A stretch of DNA of 64,000 nucleotides, from assembly GCA_963277665.1 (NCBI GenBank), contig OY728136.1:1973332576-1973396575 (forward strand), written 5' to 3'. A program made the translations under genes and the position numbers. Source of the DNA: Viscum album (lineage: Eukaryota; Streptophyta; Magnoliopsida; Santalales; Viscaceae). Shown piece by piece: positions 37,945-50,850 of this stretch. The number at the start of each line of letters is the position of its first letter. The stretch's first letter is position 1. The notes beneath the pieces were generated by a model. It saw only the letters and a list, made by a program, of their open reading frames with translations. It did no database searches and was not told the DNA's origin.

Positions 37945-39754
37945 AATATATAACACCCCAAGATTTTATGTGATATGTTCTTTTTAATTTCTTTCATATC
38001 TTCTATTATAAACTACACCAAGAATAGTGTGTACTATACGCAACACCGTATTATCTTACAGTATACACAACACTATTCGTGGCTCGTGTTACACACAAAT
38101 TCATGTTCGTTTTGTGGAAATTATTCAACGCAACATTAAGTATAGATTTTGTTTAATGTATAAATGAAATAAGTTTTGATTATGTTATACAGAACACCAA
38201 ATGGAGCCTTCACTACACACATCCCTGACATGGCTTGCATTACGCGCAATCAAGACCTTCTTCAATAGCGTGTGTAGTACGCAATACCAAGTTTCACTAA
38301 ACGATATATTGTTATAATATTATTATGAACTACCCATTATTAATAGTAATATCAACTTTTTGAAATTTTATATATTTTATTTTTCATAATTGACTTCATT
38401 TTTGGATTCAGAATATCGAAATTAGCCTCAGGTGAATTTTTTCTTTTTTTCTGAAAACATTAAATTTTTTATGAATAGTGAAAACACTAGGTTACTATTT
38501 AAAAAATGAATTTTTATTTAAATAATTATTTATTTTATTTAATTTTTTTAAGATAAAAATTGATACATAATACCTATATAATTTCAATGTAATTCATTAG
38601 AGTCATTTTATAATAATTTTAGTTATATAAAAATTTTATTGATCTTTTCACCGTCTTTTACCTACCTCCTAGGAGCTTTTTGTAAACTTACATAGAACAT
38701 AATTTTACTGCTTTTGTGAGTAAAATTAAAAAAATCCAAGAGACACGGTTAATATTAGGGAGTAAAATGTGGTTTAATAAGATAAAAATAGTTTTTGGTG
38801 AATAGTAACTTTTTTCTTTTATTTACCACGGTTAAAAGTAAATAGCGTAATTAAGGGTAAAATGATATTATTATTACCCTAACACTTGTCCTAATTCTAT
38901 TGGATAAGTGTAGTTCGACTAAAAAAACCTTAGGAATATAATATTATCATTTAATTCTACATGGATTAGATTTGGACATTTATTATTATTTTATTTAAAA
39001 AAGAGTTAAAATAGTTAAAATCAAAGTTTAATAACTAAAACATTTTTAATATAGGGTAATACATAAGATAAATTAGACTATAAATATTCATTAGAAAGAT
39101 AATGAGATTTCATACCTAATGGTGTTTTATTTTTATTTTTTAGACATTAAATAATTTAATTTATTTATGACATAATGGTGATGTAGTAATTACCTAAATA
39201 ATAAAATATTAAAATAATTGATATTATAAATACCCAAATAAATGTAATTTGGGACTTTTTATGAATTCAGATAATTTTATAGGTTAATAAGACATGTTAG
39301 GATTGATGTAATTAATCTTTTTGAACTAATCATGCTGTTATGATTTTCACAAAAATCAAGTACCAAATAATGTCCAAATTGACATAAAATAGTTTTTAAA
39401 ACAAATATTATATTATTAATTGTTATTTAATTTTTAAAAATATATGGTTCGACAAATAGACTTAGATAAGGATATATATATTAATAATTAACCACTTTGT
39501 GTTATTTTGTCTTATTATAGTATGTTTATTAGCCATATAGTGTAAGAAAACAAAAAGACACTGTAAAAGTTAAATTATTTATCTTAGAGTTAAATCTAAA
39601 TGATAAGATTAAAATAGTAACCTAAACTTGTCTAAAACTTATTGGTTGAGAGGAGTTAGACCCATACAAACTTTAGCTTCTAAATAAATCAATTTGGAGC
39701 AATTATAAATCGAATATGGCTTTATTATAAAATAATATTTTAAGTTTTTCCAAA

Positions 39755-39787
39755 GGTGCCCCTCTCCTCCCTTAAAAAAAGGGCACC
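39755..39787 (+). promoter_or_regulatory. Decayed promoter of the right LTR
   Basis: GGTGCCC (39,755-39,761) and GGGCACC (39,781-39,787) keep the stem seen around the left LTR TATA box. The TATA sequence itself reads TTAAAAAAA, so the promoter is probably dead. Confidence 0.6.
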
Positions 39788-40114
39788 CCTTCCCTCTTCT
39801 CTTCACCCCATTTTGAGCCTTGAAGCTGAGAAAACCCCTAAAAAATCCCCTTATAAACCTCTCTAGTTATATCATAGAGGTTCTGGTATACTCAAAAGAC
39901 TAACTCTAGTTCCCTAAGAATAATTTTAAAGGAGGTGTGTCGAGGAAGAGGTAATCTCTTCTACCGACTCCTTCAAGTTTCATTCTTCTTCTACTTCCTC
40001 TTATGTAGTTTTTTGATTATAATGTAATAACATAAGTATTAATTATATACTTATATGTTATTATAAATATGAAACAACCCTATTTCACATTCTATACATC
40101 CTACGGAAAATGAA

Positions 40115-40545
40115 ATCACCGCGCGTGCGTACGTACGGAATACCATCTCCACGCCGTGGTGTAATCAGTTTTTCCACCACCACCTTACTTGGATGGGTAT
40201 AATGGTGTAAAGAATAACTATATATGATTAAAAAATCATACTTATTCTATGATATTATATCATCCACTACAATTACATTCAATAAATATGGGAACGATAT
40301 CATTGCTCGTGTGTACGTACGGATTACCGTCTCCATGACGCGATGAGATTCATTTTCCATGTTAACAATTCAAGAATGATTATAAAGTATATATAATAAG
40401 TAATCATGAAATATATGAAATAATAATTCTACTAGATTTATTTATTTGTATATATTTATGAAATATACTTAATTCAATTCAATTCAATAAGGAAACGAAA
40501 AAGAGCGTTCATGTGTACGTACAGCCTACCGTCTCCATGAACGGT
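40115..40545 (+). repeat. Three-unit hairpin array in the right LTR
   Basis: Same three units as in the left LTR. Unit 1 has CACC/GGTG with inner CGTG/CACG, against CATG/CATG in the left LTR. Unit 2 has TCATTGC/GCGATGA (40,300-40,306 and 40,340-40,346, one G-T pair). Unit 3 has GTTCATG/CATGAAC (40,507-40,513 and 40,536-40,542). The loop words 'gtacgtac' and 'taccgtctcca' are kept with small changes. Confidence 0.8.
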
Positions 40546-42163
40546 GTATTTCTTCCCATTTATCGATCTATAATATATATGTATATACTGAATATATATG
40601 ATATATAAATAATGATTCAAATTCTGTAATTATGTAAATCATTATATAATTAATAATAATATCAATAACAACAGGTCCAAACACATACGATAAATAAAAC
40701 GACTTTACCCAAAACGCTGCTTTAATATGGAATTTACAAAAGAATGGGTAATATAAAGTCATAATGGAACCATATAAGATATCATAAAAATGAATATGAT
40801 TCTATAATAAGTAAATTACATTATTTAAATCATTATACAGGAGTTTCGGATACGTATGAAGCATATCAGACATAAGGTAAGGGATAATTATTCCAATCTG
40901 ATTCTTATCCGAGATTATTTATTCTTAAGTATTTACTGGGGTTATATTTATCATCCATGTCCGTGTTTTCTCAAAAAAATTTCATAAAATCTATACTATT
41001 CTTTCATATATGTTTAATTTCATTTTTACCCCTTTTGATTTTTACTACGATGAATGGAAGGAATCTTTCATTTGTTTACCATACGATGTACTTTTTGACT
41101 TTTCCGAAAAAAAGTACGAGGAGAAAATGAACTGATTTTTACAGTTTTCATAACGCATTATTTTCATGAAGCTTAATCTACATTATTTCATGATTATTTT
41201 CAACAAAAATCCTTTTATGGAATTTTGTGAGAATAAAATGATTTTGAAAAGAAAGGATATTTTCCTCAAGAATTCATTTCAAGTGTTGTATCAAAACCAA
41301 TTTCCATCTAAGATGACATTATTTCATAGGTGTATGTTTCAAGTATAATATCTCAATGATTTACATGGTTTCCATTTTCTTATGATGAAATGATATCTAT
41401 TTGTTTTATACGGAATATATTATGATGAGATGATGTTTATGAAACCCGTTTTATTCTTTGGGTTATGATGAATGATTTATGTTTATGTTGTGTAACATAT
41501 AGGAATGATTTCATTATGAGATGGGTGGGACATATATATCCCTCCAATGAATTGGATAATGATTTATATCTCATGAGATAGACATGGCTGGAATGGTAAG
41601 TTAATCTGGTTCAGTGATACAGGATTGGAATGAGGAGTGAACTCGATTCAGAAAGGGACTTTAGCCACTGAGATGGTCTTGGAAGCAATGCCTTGGCTAC
41701 TATGGAGATAATATCATCTGCTTAATGTATTCCCACAATTAAAATTTATATTTCCAAGTTATTTTATCATGATTTATGTTCCATTATGACCTATGCCTTA
41801 CCTACTACCATGTTTTATGTAATTTCCCAAGATTTTGATGTTTAAACATTATGTTCATGTTTTTATGTTCAAATGTATATGGTTTGTTTTATTTTTTCCA
41901 TGTTTACCCTTACTGAGCATTTGAGCTCACCCTTTATATGTTTTCTTTTCCCCATGATATAAATAATGGTTTTAGTTAAGAAAACAAAAGTGGAAGATCT
42001 TTATGGGTGATGTTGAAGATCTTTCACCACGATTTGAATATTATGTTCCGACATTCCAAAGACACTAAACTATTACGGTCCTTTGGTGTTTGTTTTTTGT
42101 TCTGTATTATGTATTCCACAAAAGTAATGGAATTTCCATGTACATCAAGTAAGGGTCTCTACA

Positions 42164-42168
42164 TAGAC
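42164..42168. repeat. Target site duplication TAGAC (right)
   Basis: Exact match to 31,566-31,570. It shows that the two LTRs belong to one insertion. Confidence 0.9.
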
Positions 42169-44063
42169 GACTCCTACCCAAAAATAATTTTTCACATATA
42201 ACTACACATGCAATCATTAAAAATTATATAGATAATTTTTGTTGAATAAACGGGATATGAGGATGTAAATGAGTGGGCTTTCCAAATGATCGTGAATATT
42301 GTAATATCCTAGCATGATTTTTAATTACATAGTCTAAATATCATACATAGGTATGTCTCACACATGCATAAATAGATACATATATCTAACATGGGATGGG
42401 GGTTCATTAATTAGAGTTGGTAATTTAAAATGACAAAAATCATGGAAAATTGGGTGCCCCCAATTCACACCACCCTCTAAGATGCCTACATGACCCTGCA
42501 GGGTTGTATAAGTTTTCATAGAGTGAAGGCCCACCATAAATGGTTCAATTTTTCTACAGTTGTTTTTATAAGTTCTATATGATGATCAAATTTTAATATG
42601 TCTTTTTAATTTCATAATATTGATGATGTGGTATCTACTCATGTTAAATAATACATGATGGTTTATATTAGAAATCTATAAAATATAAAGGAGATAAGGA
42701 TAATAATTTGAGAAATATCTCAAAATATGTGAAAAACCAATCAATTATTGAATCTGTTCGAGGTGATAAAATATCATTTATATCATGTGTTGAAAAATAT
42801 GTTTTTGAAGAAATAATTTCAATCATTTATGTGTATGATAAATATGAGTGTATTAAAATAATTATACTTTTTTACATTCAAATCACCAAGTATTTGAATA
42901 GTGCTCTTGATGACGTTGTTTTCTTATAGATTTTTTTATCAATGATCTACTTGACTAAAAAGCACAACATTAAGTGTTGATTAATAAAATGGAGTTCTCA
43001 ATGGGATGTAAATTCTAAAGATTAAGTTATCTCATAGATCCCATATAAGAAAAGAGTGATTCTCTGTATCTTTAAAAAGAAAATATTTTTATTATTAAAC
43101 AAAAATTACAAAGATGTATCTTTGAAAAAGAAATAAAATAAACTTTCTTGAAAAGTGATCCATCCTATAAAATCTATATAATATCTATAAAAATTTAAAA
43201 GATTCCCCATTTGAGATAAAATATAAAATAATTAAATAACATGAGACAAGATTACATCAGGTAAGTAAAAAATCGTGAGGATAAGATATGAAAGTGGAAT
43301 AAAGTTTTGGAAGGAAAGATGTGATCATTGGAGGATAATAAGTTCACTCTCAACATGATATTTCTTAATATGTAAGTCAATTTAAAAATAGATTATATGA
43401 AAGATTAAATTTTATAGTTTATTAATAAAAATAGATTTTATTACACACAAAAAATAGAAATTAGTTTTACATCTAAGATGATTCAAAGTGATGGTATGAT
43501 GATCTTACAATTTTCTAGAGATTCATTCATCTCAAGATTATACAAAATGGTTTCCCGCAATGTTGAAAATTTAGATAACAATAAATATTTTTTAAAATAT
43601 TGGATAGATCATAAATTCAATAAAAATATAAAAAAAATTAGAATAAAAAAAATTATATAAGGGTGTTAGAATGTATAATAAAAACTACATCAAAAAAATT
43701 GTGTTAAAAAGGATGGTACTCCATCCCAATATAATAAAGATCTAAAATCAGGGAAACATGCACTAAAAAAGAAAATAACTATACTGCTGGTTCAGTGTTG
43801 CTGTTGCTAGAATTGTTTCCATTAGGAAAATTAAATTTGCAACAGCATGTAAATTTATTAACACTTCAAAATCCCTATATTTATAGGTAGTATAGCTAAA
43901 GTGATGAAAACCGAAAATGAAAATTAATTGACTCCACTAAAAAGTATAAGTATGTACATTTAAAATAAATTTTAATGTCTTGATAATTCTTGTTACTATT
44001 ATAATATAAGATGTCAATAATAAGATTATGTTTTCTATACAATAGATAGTTTAAATATATTAA
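42169..44063. other. AT-rich DNA with no gene recognised
   Basis: Flanking DNA of the 10.6-kb insertion. The 73-codon frame at 42,708-42,929 and the 60-codon frame at 43,478-43,660 are Ile/Lys/Asn-rich, as expected for AT-rich noncoding DNA, and match no known domain. No primer site or 5' LTR for the following pol region is present. Confidence 0.5.
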
Positions 44064-45430
44064 CACACACTACTGGAAAATTTTGATGTGTTTCTAGAGG
44101 ATTTACCTAGACATCCTCCAAAATGAGAAATTTAATTTTCCATTGTTTTAATTCCTAGTTAAAGTCCCACATATAATACCCCTTATATAATAGACACCAT
44201 GGAATTAGTTAAACTAAAGAAACAACTAGAGGAATTGAGTAATAAAAGATTTATTCACCCTAGTGTCTCTCCATGGGGAGCCCCTATTGTTTTTTATGAC
44301 GAAATATGGATCTATGATGTTGTGCATTGACTTTAGAGAGATCATTGATATAACAATAAAGAAAAAGTATCATGTACCTTGCATTGATGATTTATTCGAT
44401 CAACTTCATAAAGCCCACTATTTATCAAAGATTGAGCTTCGATCTAGATATCATTAGTTCTATGTGAAGAAGGAAGACATTCCAAAGACAACATTTTGTA
44501 CCAGGTATAGGCATTACAAATTTAGAGTAATGCTATTTAGATTGACTAATGCACCCTCTATCTCCAAGGACCTAATGAATTAGGTTTTCAAAGAATATAT
44601 TGATGAATTTGTATTGGAATATATTTATAATATATTGGTATACTCAAAAAGCTACAACGATCATGAAAATAACTTCCACACTATTCTGAAAACCCTAAGA
44701 AGAATTGAATTATATGGGTTGTTTAGAAAGTGTGAATTCTGGCTTTAGGATATTTCATTTCTTGGCCATATTGTCTCTAACGATGGAATTTTTGTCGATC
44801 CTTCGTATACCAAGGAAATCCAAGAATGGCATTCACTAATGATTAAAACTGAGGTACGTAATTGTTTTGGTTTATCATGTTTTTTTCAATGTTTTGTCCC
44901 AAATTTTTCCTGATTGGCTAACCTATTTACCAAGCTTAAACGTAAAGGGGTTAAATTTGTTTGGAAAAAAAGATTGAAAAGTGTTTTTAAAAACTAAAAA
45001 GAAGATTAGTCAATGATATTATATTGATTCTACCATTGGGGAATGATGGGTTTGTTATTTATAGTGATGCTTCAAAAAAAGGACTTGGTTGTGTGCTTAT
45101 GCAGAATGATAGTGTTGTTGCATATGAATCACAACAACCAAAAATTCATGAACAAAACTATCCACTAATGATCTTCAGTTAGCACTTGTAATATTTTCTT
45201 TGAATATATGGAGTCACTATCTTTATGGTGAAAAGATGAGATATATACAGATCAAAATAGTTTGAAGTATATTTTCTCACACAAAGAACTCAACATGAGG
45301 AAAATAAGAAGGCTTGAACTACTCAAAGATTATGATTTTACTATACACTAGTACCTGGGGAAGGAAAATAAGGTGGAAGATTCTTTGAGCAGAAAGGATC
45401 ATTGTGTTTTGAACAAGATGAGAGTTAAAA
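44064..45430 (+). pseudogene. Reverse transcriptase-RNase H relic
   Basis: The pre-RT segment reads ENFDVFLEDLPRHPPK. RT then continues with MELVKLKKQLEELSNKRF and IHPSVSPWGAP, then MLCIDF (about 44,317) and KYHVPCIDDLFDQLHKAH. The catalytic YxDD-type block reads YIYNILVYS (about 44,620-44,646), so the Asp pair is lost. CEFW and FLGHIVSNDGIFVDP follow. RNase H begins YSDASKKGLGCVLMQ (about 45,058-45,105) with the catalytic Asp kept, and ends near the 'LSRKD'-type motif (45,385-45,410). Stops and frame changes occur throughout, for example near 44,457, 44,746, 44,910 and 45,180. The domain order and spacing are those of plant gypsy elements. It is inactive. Confidence 0.9.
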
Positions 45431-45559
45431 TGGATCCCATGTTCATCGGTCTAGTAAAGATGGACATGGTAATAATCATGGAAGGTGAAACATCAATACT
45501 TTTTCAAATGGTTGCTAATCCATCTTTTCTATAAAGAATAAAAACCACTCAAACTAATG

Positions 45560-46985
45560 ATGAGGTGTTTCATAAGAAAATTAATGCTCTGAATAAAGAT
45601 AGATTGATTGACATCGTATATGAAGATAGAATTTCGAAATTTGGGAAGAGACTTTGTGTTCATGAGTTACCTAATCTAAAAAGATAATTCTTGGATTATG
45701 CTCATAGCTCCAATTTCTCTATACACACTGGTAAGACTAAGATGTATAGATATTTTATGGAAATTGTTTTGAGGGACAACATGAAGAGATAGATTTTTGA
45801 TTATGTGTCAGGATGTATGGTTTTTCCACAAGTGAAAGCTGGAAGAAACCATCCTAGAAGAACAATGCAACCTCTTACCATACCTAAGTGGAAATGGGAT
45901 GATATTGCGATGGACTTTGTCATGGGAATACCAAAGACTCCTTTGATGAAATGATGCAATATGGGTCATTGTTGATCTTCTTACAAAGTTAACACATTTT
46001 CATGCTATAAGAGATGATTTACCACTTTAACTCTTAGAAAAAATATATATTAATGAAGTTGTAAGACTTTATAGAGTACCCCTATCGATTGTTTTTGATC
46101 GAAATCCCCATTTTACATCATGATTTTGGAATATTCTTCAAAAGGCCTTGGATACTGATCTTCATTTGAGCACTGCCTACCACACTCAAGCTGATGGACA
46201 ATAAAAATGGACTATAAAAACCATAGAACACATGTTCAGATCTTGTTCACTTGACTTTCGAGATATGTGGTATCAATATTTACCTCTGGTATAATTCTCC
46301 TATAACATTATCTTCTATTCAAGTATTCATATGGAACCATATGATGCATTATACGGAAAGATATGTCACAAACCAACTTGTTGGAATGATTTTGGTGAAA
46401 TAAAACTCATAATCCTAGAACTTGTGGAGGAAACAATGAAAAATGTGAAGATTATCCAAACCCACATCAAAGCAGCTCAAACTAGGAAACAGAGCTATCT
46501 CGATAACCGATGGAATGATTTGGGATTTCATGTATGAGATCATATTTTCTTGAAGGTATCTCTATGGAAGGGTGTTATACAATTTATTATGAAGGATAAA
46601 TGAAGTCCTAGGTACATCGGACCTCTAGAAATTCTAGATCAAATTGAATTTATAGCTTACTGTTTGGAAATTCATTCAAGTCTCACCATAGTTGATGATG
46701 TGTTCCAGGTATCACTTCTAAGAAAATACATGCATGACACAATTCAGATACTCACTTATGAATAAATAGAACTAGAACCCGACTTGTCTTATTGCGAAGA
46801 GCCGATAAGATTTATTGATACCTAATAACTAGTGTTGAGAAACCGAACGACTCGTGTGGTGAATGTTCAATGGAAAAATCATAAGATGGAAGAGGAAACG
46901 TGGGAACCCAAGGAACATAATATGAAGAACCACCTGTATCTTCTTAGGCAGAAATATTTTAGAAATTTATTGTATAAAAATATTT
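45560..46985 (+). pseudogene. Integrase-chromodomain relic
   Basis: The zinc-binding region is recognisable (AHSSNFSIHTGKTKMYRYF, then VSGCMVF, where one of the two Cys is lost). The core starts WKWDDIAMDFVMGIPKT (45,886-45,936) with the first catalytic Asp. It continues with FDRNPHFTS (second Asp) and AYHTQADGQ followed by a stop and KW, where the third catalytic residue, Glu, appears lost. Next come YDALYGKICHKPTCW (46,340s), the GPY/F-like block GPLEIL, and VFQVSLLRKY. The chromodomain follows (46,830-46,965): VVNVQWKNHKMEEETWEPKE. Chromodomains of this kind are thought to steer integration toward marked chromatin. Several stops and frameshifts make it non-functional. Confidence 0.9.
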
Positions 46986-46998
46986 GAAGGTGGGGAGA
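46984..46998 (+). other. Polypurine tract
   Basis: TTGAAGGTGGGGAGA lies directly before the LTR start at 47,000 and after the chromodomain. Confidence 0.75.
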
Positions 46999-48516
46999 AT
47001 ATAACACACAAATATTCCATGGTATGTTTCTCTTTAAGTAACACAATAACTTTTGTTATATGCAACATCGAGTTCTAGCACACAACAACCAAAAACACTA
47101 ACCATTATGAATAGTAATATACACATTTTAAAATATAATAAATTATATTTTTCAAAATGGACTTCAATTTTGGATTTAGAATATCAAAATTAGCTTACGG
47201 TGAATTTTTGGTATTTTTCTGAAAACATTCACTTTTTGATGAGCAATGAAAAACACAAAGTTATTGTTTAAAACAGGTTTTCTTAAATAATATTTTATTT
47301 TATTTTATTTTATTTTATGAAAAAAATAGATACATAATATCTATATTAGTTTAATGTAATTTATATGAGTCATTTTATATTAAAATTAGATGTATAAAAT
47401 TTTATTGAATGTTTAAACGTCTTTTACGCACCATCTTTGTCCATTAGAAAATTGGCATAAAATGTAATTTAACCGCTTTTGTGGATTGAATTTCAAAAAT
47501 CCAAGATACACAATTGATATCATTATGTAAAATTTGGTTCCATAAGATGAAAATAATTTTTTATAAATAGTAACTTTTGACTTGTATATACCACGGTTAA
47601 AAGTAAATTGGGTAACTAAAGGTAAGAATGATATTATTATTACACTAACACATGTCCTAATTCTATTGGATAAGTTTATTTTGACAAAAATCAACCTTAT
47701 AAATGAAATATGATCCTTTTTGATTACAAGGATTATATTAGTACATTTACAATTATTTTATTTAAAGAAGAGTAAAAAGTGTTAAATTCAAAGTTTAATA
47801 ACTAAACCATTTTTAATATAGGGTTATTCAAAAGATATATTCAACTAAAAATATTCATTAGAAATCTAAATAGAGTTCCTATATAATGGGTTTTTATTTA
47901 TTATTTTTATATATTAAATATTTATATTTTTTTATGACACAATGTTGATGTCGTAATTACGTTATTAATGAAAGACTAAAATAATTGATAATATAAATAA
48001 TGATATAAATGTAAATTGAGGCTTCTAATGAATTAAACTAATTTTATAGGTTAATATTACATGTAAGGGATTATTAAATAAATTTTATTTATGTAATAAA
48101 GTTTTTATGACTTTCAAAAAAAATTACCAAATAGTTTCAAAATTGACATAAATGTGTTTTTAAAGAAAATACAATTTTAATAATTGGTATAATATTCCCA
48201 AAAATCTAACCTTCAGCCCAAGGTAAAATATTATTATAGATATATTAATAATAAACCACTTGGGTTTTTCTTGTATTTTATAGTAATATTATTAACCATT
48301 TATTATAATAATACACTAATACATGGTAAAAGTTAAATTATTTAACTTAGAGTAAAATATAAAAGATAAGGTCAATATTGTGACCTAAAACTATATAAAA
48401 CCTATTGGATTAGTGGCTTTCAACCCATCCCCACCTTATCCTCAAAATGAATCATTTTTGAGCCATTAAACACAAAATATTATTATTTAATAAAATAATA
48501 TTTCATGTTCTTCCTA

Positions 48517-48550
48517 AAGTAACCCTCACCACTCTTATAAAAAGGTACTT
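48517..48550 (+). promoter_or_regulatory. LTR promoter with TATA box in a different hairpin
   Basis: CTTATAAAAAGG is enclosed by AAGTAACC (48,517-48,524) and GGTACTT (48,544-48,550), which pair with one bulge. The arm sequence differs from the GGTGCCCCT arms of the other LTRs but the fold is kept. Confidence 0.6.
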
Positions 48551-48878
48551 ACCATTATCCTAATTTCACTCCGACGAAGCCATTTGGATCAGCCAAACCC
48601 TGCTAAAATATCATTCCAACTACTCTCTCTTAGATCTAGTGGATTTAATTTGATCATAAAGCTAACCTAATGAGCCCTTTTTGTCAACTTAAAAGGAAAC
48701 ACCCAAAGAAGTGGTAATAATTTCAAGACATCTTTCAAAATTCTTTTCTTCTTCTACTTCATATTTCTTTGTTGTTGCAATAAAAAATTAATAAATACAG
48801 TACCTTATACATACTATGATGTTATTATAAAAATTTTATAACCATATTCACAATTCTATCTATCCTATGAATGACAAG

Positions 48879-49106
48879 TCACCATACGTGTGTGCGTACG
48901 GATAATCGTCTCTATGTCATGGTGTAGTTGTTATTTATACACATCATTATTTGGATGGATATAATAATGAGTATAACTGATTTAAATAATAAATATAACA
49001 TTTTAATGACTCTTTATATATGATATACTATCCAAATTAATATTATTTCACCATCAACAGAATGATATTGTCGCTCGTGCGTACATACAGATTACCGTCT
49101 CCACGA
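48879..49106 (+). repeat. Two hairpin units in the 3' LTR
   Basis: Unit 1 has CACCAT/ATGGTG (48,880-48,885 and 48,919-48,924). Unit 2 has TCGTG/CACGA (49,075-49,079 and 49,102-49,106). Both enclose the family loop words ('gtgcgtac', 'accgtctc'). A third unit was not found. Confidence 0.65.
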
Positions 49107-50734
49107 ACATGATGAAATTCATTCTCCATCATAACCATTCAAGAATAATTTTCATTTTATAATTCAAAATAATTTTTAAGAACCTAATATAATTATTTAT
49201 ATGAATCAAATACATCCTACCCATTACAAACATGGCTTATTTAACAAATCATATAAAGGGAAACCAATCAATTAACACCAGAAACAATGATACTAATAAA
49301 ATATATTAACAAAGAAATATTAGAAGATGATATATGATATCATATTTATTTTTTTGGTTATTTTATAATTTAATAAAAATTATTTAATTATTATAAAAGA
49401 GTTTATCATAAACTTAACCAAAGAAAAATTACAAGGGAAGGGTTAATTCTACAATCTCTTCATTATCTGAGTTTGTTTATACGTGAGTATCTATTGGGAC
49501 CTCTTTATCATCCAAATATGTGTTTCATAAAAATGTAATTCAAAACATTTTTACTATTTCCTGGACATTGGGTTAAAGTAATTTATACCCTTTTTAGTTT
49601 TTATAAGATTTTTATAAAGGAATATTTATTTTGTTTTCCAAACAAGGTCCTTTATTTCCTTTTTGACAAAATTAAGGAAAGAATATTTTTTTAACTTATA
49701 CAGCGGGTGCCTCTATTTTCCACTGTTATAACACCTTTAAAGCTTCCATTAAAATCTTATAATAATATTTTCTAAATAAATGTTATCTTTTATAATTATG
49801 TTACTTTTTAATGATTTTAAAATAAAACAAGATATTTCTCTTAAATTGATTTTCTTTCATTTAAGTCAACATCATTTGATGGATATTACACATTTTCTAT
49901 GTTGATTTATTATGATAAAATCTTTCATATTGTATTGAATGTTTTGTGGTATGTTTTATTGTGGATGTGCTATTTTTATACCATTTATGGTTTATGGATT
50001 AGGTGTTAACATTTCTTATACTAGTTTTAATACAAACGTTTATGTTATGTTTCAAACTTTTCATACGGGGAATGCATTGGACTTTTTAAGTGATGGGTGG
50101 AGCCTGTTATAGCTCCTCGATGCATCAGAAGGTCTCATGAGACCATCTAGTGTCTTGGCAGAAGGTCGTGAAAAATTATTATTTATATTCTTGGCACGAG
50201 GCCTTGACTATGTGGTTATGATGCCCGGAATTATGCATTCCATCATTATGAAATTGGCTATTAATATTACTTGTGATTATTCGACAACTAGAATATCCAT
50301 GTGAATAAGTAAATGGAATTATTTGATTTATCTTTTCCATATTATGTGGAAGTTTACGTTCAAAAGGCTTGTGTTTTATTCTTATACATTTACTTAAATG
50401 ATTTTTCTTATTTATGAATGCTTCTAATATGTTTTTAACTTTACTAAACATCTGAGCTCACCCTTTCTATGTTATATTTTATCCAGGATGTGAGGAACTA
50501 TATTATTGCTGACCTGGTGAGATATTCCAAGGGAGATCAACCTGTCAAAGGAGACACAATGTTTTTGTTTTTAATTTCATAATTTAATGTAAAACTTATG
50601 TATGTATCTAGTACTTTCAAGGATACTAAGCTAATCGGTCTTTCTGGATTTGATCCCTTGTGATCGTGCCAATGTTTTTTAATAATGAACTGACTCTGAT
50701 TAACTAGGGTTGAGTTGTTACATCCATTGAAATT

Positions 50735-50850
50735 TTTATTGACAATCGTTAGTCAGTATGTGTTACCTTTAATGTGTCATGAACATCTGCTATCAAGAAT
50801 CCAGGTACTTTTGTTCTTTGTAGCTTTGAGGGATACTTCTAAACAGTTGG
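50735..50850 (-). pseudogene. copia protease motif relic
   Basis: Read on the minus strand, near 50,815-50,770: VPGFLIADVHDT in one frame, and in another STWILDSRCS, a stop, then HIKGN. The latter matches the plant copia protease block STWILDSGCS.HMTGN, with the Gly of the active-site DSG turned to Arg. It marks the end of the readable copia interior. Confidence 0.7.

Larger units (their letters stand above)
31571..42163 (+). mobile_element. Complete non-autonomous Tekay-type gypsy element
   Basis: A structurally complete 10.6-kb LTR retrotransposon. It has 4,217- and 4,215-bp LTRs, 5-bp TAGAC target duplications, a tRNA-Met-type primer site after the left LTR and a polypurine tract before the right LTR. 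The interior is only about 2.16 kb. It holds the C-terminal part of gag with zinc knuckles, a SINE, unreadable sequence, and the last codons of pol (NLDKFRGRNSF-stop) leading into the polypurine tract. Protease, RT, RNase H and integrase are missing. The LTR promoter, long LTR and pol tail resemble the Tekay/Del chromoviruses, and the 44-50.7 kb relative keeps a chromodomain. The LTR pair differs visibly throughout, so the insertion is not recent. Such an element would need enzymes from another copy to move. Confidence 0.92.
37949..42163 (+). repeat. Right LTR of the 10.6-kb element
   Basis: Co-linear with the left LTR from TATAACACCCC to CTCTACA and within 2 bases of its length. By eye the two differ at roughly one base in eight to ten over the parts I compared. 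The TATA box has decayed (TTAAAAAAAGGG) although the flanking inverted repeat survives. After its end there is no primer site, only the TAGAC duplication and flanking DNA. Confidence 0.93.
44064..50722 (+). mobile_element. 5'-truncated chromodomain gypsy element (Tekay type)
   Basis: The order is RT, RNase H, integrase, chromodomain, polypurine tract, 3' LTR, all on the plus strand. The 5' LTR, gag and protease are missing; the element starts abruptly at the segment just before RT. Its LTR is related to those of the 10.6-kb element but clearly more diverged. A chromodomain after integrase places it among the chromoviruses, and the long LTR fits the Tekay/Del group. The right end meets the interior of a copia element, so the element probably inserted into it and its 5' part was later deleted. 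Confidence 0.88.
47000..50722 (+). repeat. 3' LTR of the truncated chromovirus
   Basis: Starts TATAACACAC and ends TTGTTACA. It shares the order of blocks with the LTRs of the 10.6-kb element: an early 'tatgcaacatc' block, the 'tgatattattat' block near 47,628, the TATA hairpin, hairpin units, 'aatgcattgg' near 50,072 and 'gagctcaccctttctatg' near 50,453. It is about 0.5 kb shorter and much more diverged. The minus-strand frames at 47,413-47,694 and 50,179-50,451 are shadows. Confidence 0.87.

Noticed and set aside
42708..43660. Two short ORFs (73 and 60 codons) in the unassigned gap
   Set aside because: Composition is that of random AT-rich translation (Ile, Lys, Asn, Tyr) and no motif is present.
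44069..44085. CACTACTGGAAAATTTT resembles the terminus of a CACTA DNA transposon
   Set aside because: The same bases continue in frame into the pre-RT segment (ENFDVFLEDLP) of the gypsy pol, and no inverted partner terminus was seen.
37949..50722. One element using the LTR at 37,949-42,163 as 5' LTR and the LTR at 47,000-50,722 as 3' LTR
   Set aside because: No primer site follows 42,163, the two LTRs are much more diverged from each other than the 31.6/37.9 kb pair, and the TAGAC duplication pairs the first two LTRs.
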